From Psychrobacter jeotgali (lineage in GTDB: Bacteria; Pseudomonadota; Gammaproteobacteria; Pseudomonadales; Moraxellaceae), in contig NZ_CAJHAF010000001.1 of assembly GCF_904846315.1 (NCBI RefSeq), positions 2,790,001-2,854,000 of the forward strand: a stretch of 64,000 nt of DNA, in the 5' to 3' direction. Numbering within the stretch: the stretch's first letter is position 1; each line of letters begins with the position of its first letter. The translations under genes and the position numbers were made by a program. The notes below the pieces were generated by a model. The model saw only the letters and a program-made list of their open reading frames with translations. It had not been told where the DNA came from and did no database searches. This document shows, in pieces, positions 63,401-64,000 of the stretch.

Positions 63401-64000
63401 AATAATCTAGAAAATGAGCGCCAACAGCAGCAAAGCCGGCTTGCCCATCAAGCTACCGAGCTTGCGCTTAGCGAAGCAAAGTTGACTGATGCCAGCATCA
63501 AGACGCAGGAGGCTTTGGATAACTATTATCAAATGATGAATAAAGATGGAGCGCATTTAGCAACCCAAACAACGCAAAAAATGAGCGTCTCAAGTTTACT
63601 AACCGATTTTATTGTGCACGAGCGCCGTGTGCGCCCCGATAAAATCGCTGAACTCCAGACCGAGCTTCGCCAGCTTGAGCAGCAAATAAGTAAAATAGGC
63701 GCGGTCAATTTAGCTGCCATCAAAGAGCTTGATGAGGTTAATGAGCGTTTGGAGCCCTTAACACAGCAGATTGATGATATCAGCGCCAGTATGCAAACCT
63801 TACTTGATGCAATTGCGGCGATTGATGAGACCACCAAGACCCTATTTATGGAAACGCTGGACGCAGTCAATGATGAGCTTGCCAAATTGTTTGCCAAGGT
63901 GTTCGGCGGCGGTAAGGCCAGCTTGACCCTTAATACAGACGCTATGCCAGACGACATACCTGAAAATCGTTACCAATTAGATTCTAAGTCAGAGCCTAAA
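60428..64000 (+). CDS. smc: Chromosome segregation protein SMC (C-terminal end outside the window)
   Basis: SMC is the ATPase arm of the Smc-ScpAB condensin that compacts and separates sister chromosomes. 1191 codons are visible and the frame is open at the right edge. It begins M-R-L-K-S-L-K-L-A-G-F-K-S-F and Walker A is G-P-N-G-C-G-K-S-N (31-39). A long Gln/Glu-rich coiled coil (about 175-500) leads to a divergent hinge region (about 560-760), then the returning coil (about 765-1150) and the start of the C-terminal head. The signature motif and Walker B should lie just past the edge. A basic Ala/Asn/Lys-rich insert at about residues 520-555 precedes the hinge. Upstream is a small DUF4298-type gene on the other strand. 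Confidence 0.96.
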   Translation, partial: MRLKSLKLAGFKSFANSTTFTFPHGITAIVGPNGCGKSNVIDAIRWVLGETSAKQLRGGAMSDVIFAGTQDKAAKSVASVELTFEHTQDEQTGIRHEFNLYHELSVRRQVNMEGRSDYFINGTRARRRDVVDVFLGTGLGARSYAVIEQGMIGRIVDSSPLQLREFIEEAAGVSRYQARRDETQKKLEMTRDNLVRLQDMQSELTRQQKSLSKQAASAERYQALNESHADINQQLAIQQLYQAKETQLQLKKAHENSSAEVAVLQTDYDALKTKQDQLTDHINQEQWLKDDAQSAYHKQQLSYQQAEHQVNDVQAKVAQTKQQLADLAQQKTQVRAQIEQLKKEQDEQQTELASMQPQLIELTAKRESYKHNEQPLQHAWAKAQTELTTLEDSQRTLEQQQALNNQSKQRQQQSYNKWQKRQQNWQILWEQLQQPDIVQKNKAESIAEPAGTQIAALKHKLQQIERQQDSVDERLSELQPQAHIFQQRLTDEQRNLAELEKRHALLAGEFDTLHNVLHPKPINKASGKTSASAAIKKANNDADNRAANHNAQSLPISTLREQVELSPQGQKYANELDKLLSLWLDSHVLISDKLTQDALRNDRQSADNLGQALKGFLPDLLTYQSSQTEPGAQNAQNNSEAHHSLWLPAFTNSNQRHKVLEELPNELVDKVLPLSQMITQPALALWQRCYLYIEEDDNYVDKAQPLVQILKVLPASALLLTTDGWIMSGQGSLNLNKLLGAKDSTNNQFLTQRLQQRTRLEQLEDLLNDSDDAIQMQQKAIKKSQYEYDALRISLEETRAQSERLTREKYQYTQQLSTEQAEYARLHADIKRLNSDKAALEQEQQELVSEQQAIEDEQQRIQVAIDELIPKLVAAKENRQRLQEERRKLSYNRQADDDKWQALQLSLQKAQMGLEHHTHNLERATSAYDKALQNEQTLTTELKRIEQQLPDLQAALQSAQLARDEQQALLNERESTLNNLKHDYTQQQSELNNLENERQQQQSRLAHQATELALSEAKLTDASIKTQEALDNYYQMMNKDGAHLATQTTQKMSVSSLLTDFIVHERRVRPDKIAELQTELRQLEQQISKIGAVNLAAIKELDEVNERLEPLTQQIDDISASMQTLLDAIAAIDETTKTLFMETLDAVNDELAKLFAKVFGGGKASLTLNTDAMPDDIPENRYQLDSKSEPK

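Noticed and set aside
63529..63957. 142-codon frame antisense to smc
   Set aside because: The Ser/Leu-rich product is what a reversed Glu/Gln-rich coiled coil gives; smc is clearly the gene.

Overview
The window looks like a stretch of chromosome from a cold-adapted gammaproteobacterium of the Moraxellaceae, most likely Psychrobacter. The basis is the low-to-moderate GC, AT-rich spacers, Moraxellaceae-like protein families, a homodimeric and a monomeric isocitrate dehydrogenase side by side, and a complete leucine/isovalerate (liu) cluster. This is inference from protein character; no database was searched. I see no tRNA, rRNA, CRISPR array, prophage or transposase gene. The content is mainly housekeeping, with some unusual local structure.

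Layout. 1-4.7 kb, minus strand: the start of a Rossmann-fold protein, yaiI translationally coupled to purK, then purE, a calcineurin-like phosphatase and a rhomboid protease. 5.2-8.9 kb: two tandem paralogous membrane proteins; the second has a C-terminal OmpA domain, and in the first that domain is replaced by low-complexity sequence. 9-18 kb: nagZ, the periplasmic protease prc, a 677-bp gene-free stretch rich in palindromes, a SlyD-type isomerase, an M61 peptidase, a two-domain DUF305 lipoprotein and rluE. 18.8-22.4 kb: icd and the unrelated monomeric icd2, convergent. 23-30 kb: a COG3146-type acyltransferase, ubiC, glyA, gltS and proA.

30-46 kb is dominated by amino-acid uptake. Two small related lipoproteins come first. 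Then comes a polar amino-acid ABC transporter with one ATPase, three tandem substrate-binding lipoproteins and two permeases. After an erythromycin-esterase-like gene, pcm, a fumarylacetoacetase-family gene, an alpha/beta hydrolase and hslO comes a second ABC system of the gltIJKL type. With GltS this gives three separate glutamate or polar amino-acid importers in about 20 kb.

46.5-57.2 kb holds a rubredoxin-reductase-like flavoprotein, an acyl-CoA synthetase, and the leucine/isovalerate catabolic genes in the order liuB-liuC-liuD-liuE-liuA. Together these convert isovaleryl-CoA to acetoacetate and acetyl-CoA. Four spacers of this cluster carry palindromic repeats of two families. Downstream and convergent lie coaX and birA; BirA probably biotinylates LiuD. 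The window ends with a TauE/SafE permease, a small DUF4298-type protein and most of smc, which runs off the right edge.

The most notable observations are the OmpA-less paralogue beside its OmpA-bearing sister, the three-receptor ABC operon, the adjacent dual isocitrate dehydrogenases, the two palindromic repeat families in the liu cluster (one copy supplies the liuB stop codon), and the palindrome-rich spacer between prc and slyD. I did not find convincing evidence of a wholly new defence or mobile system.
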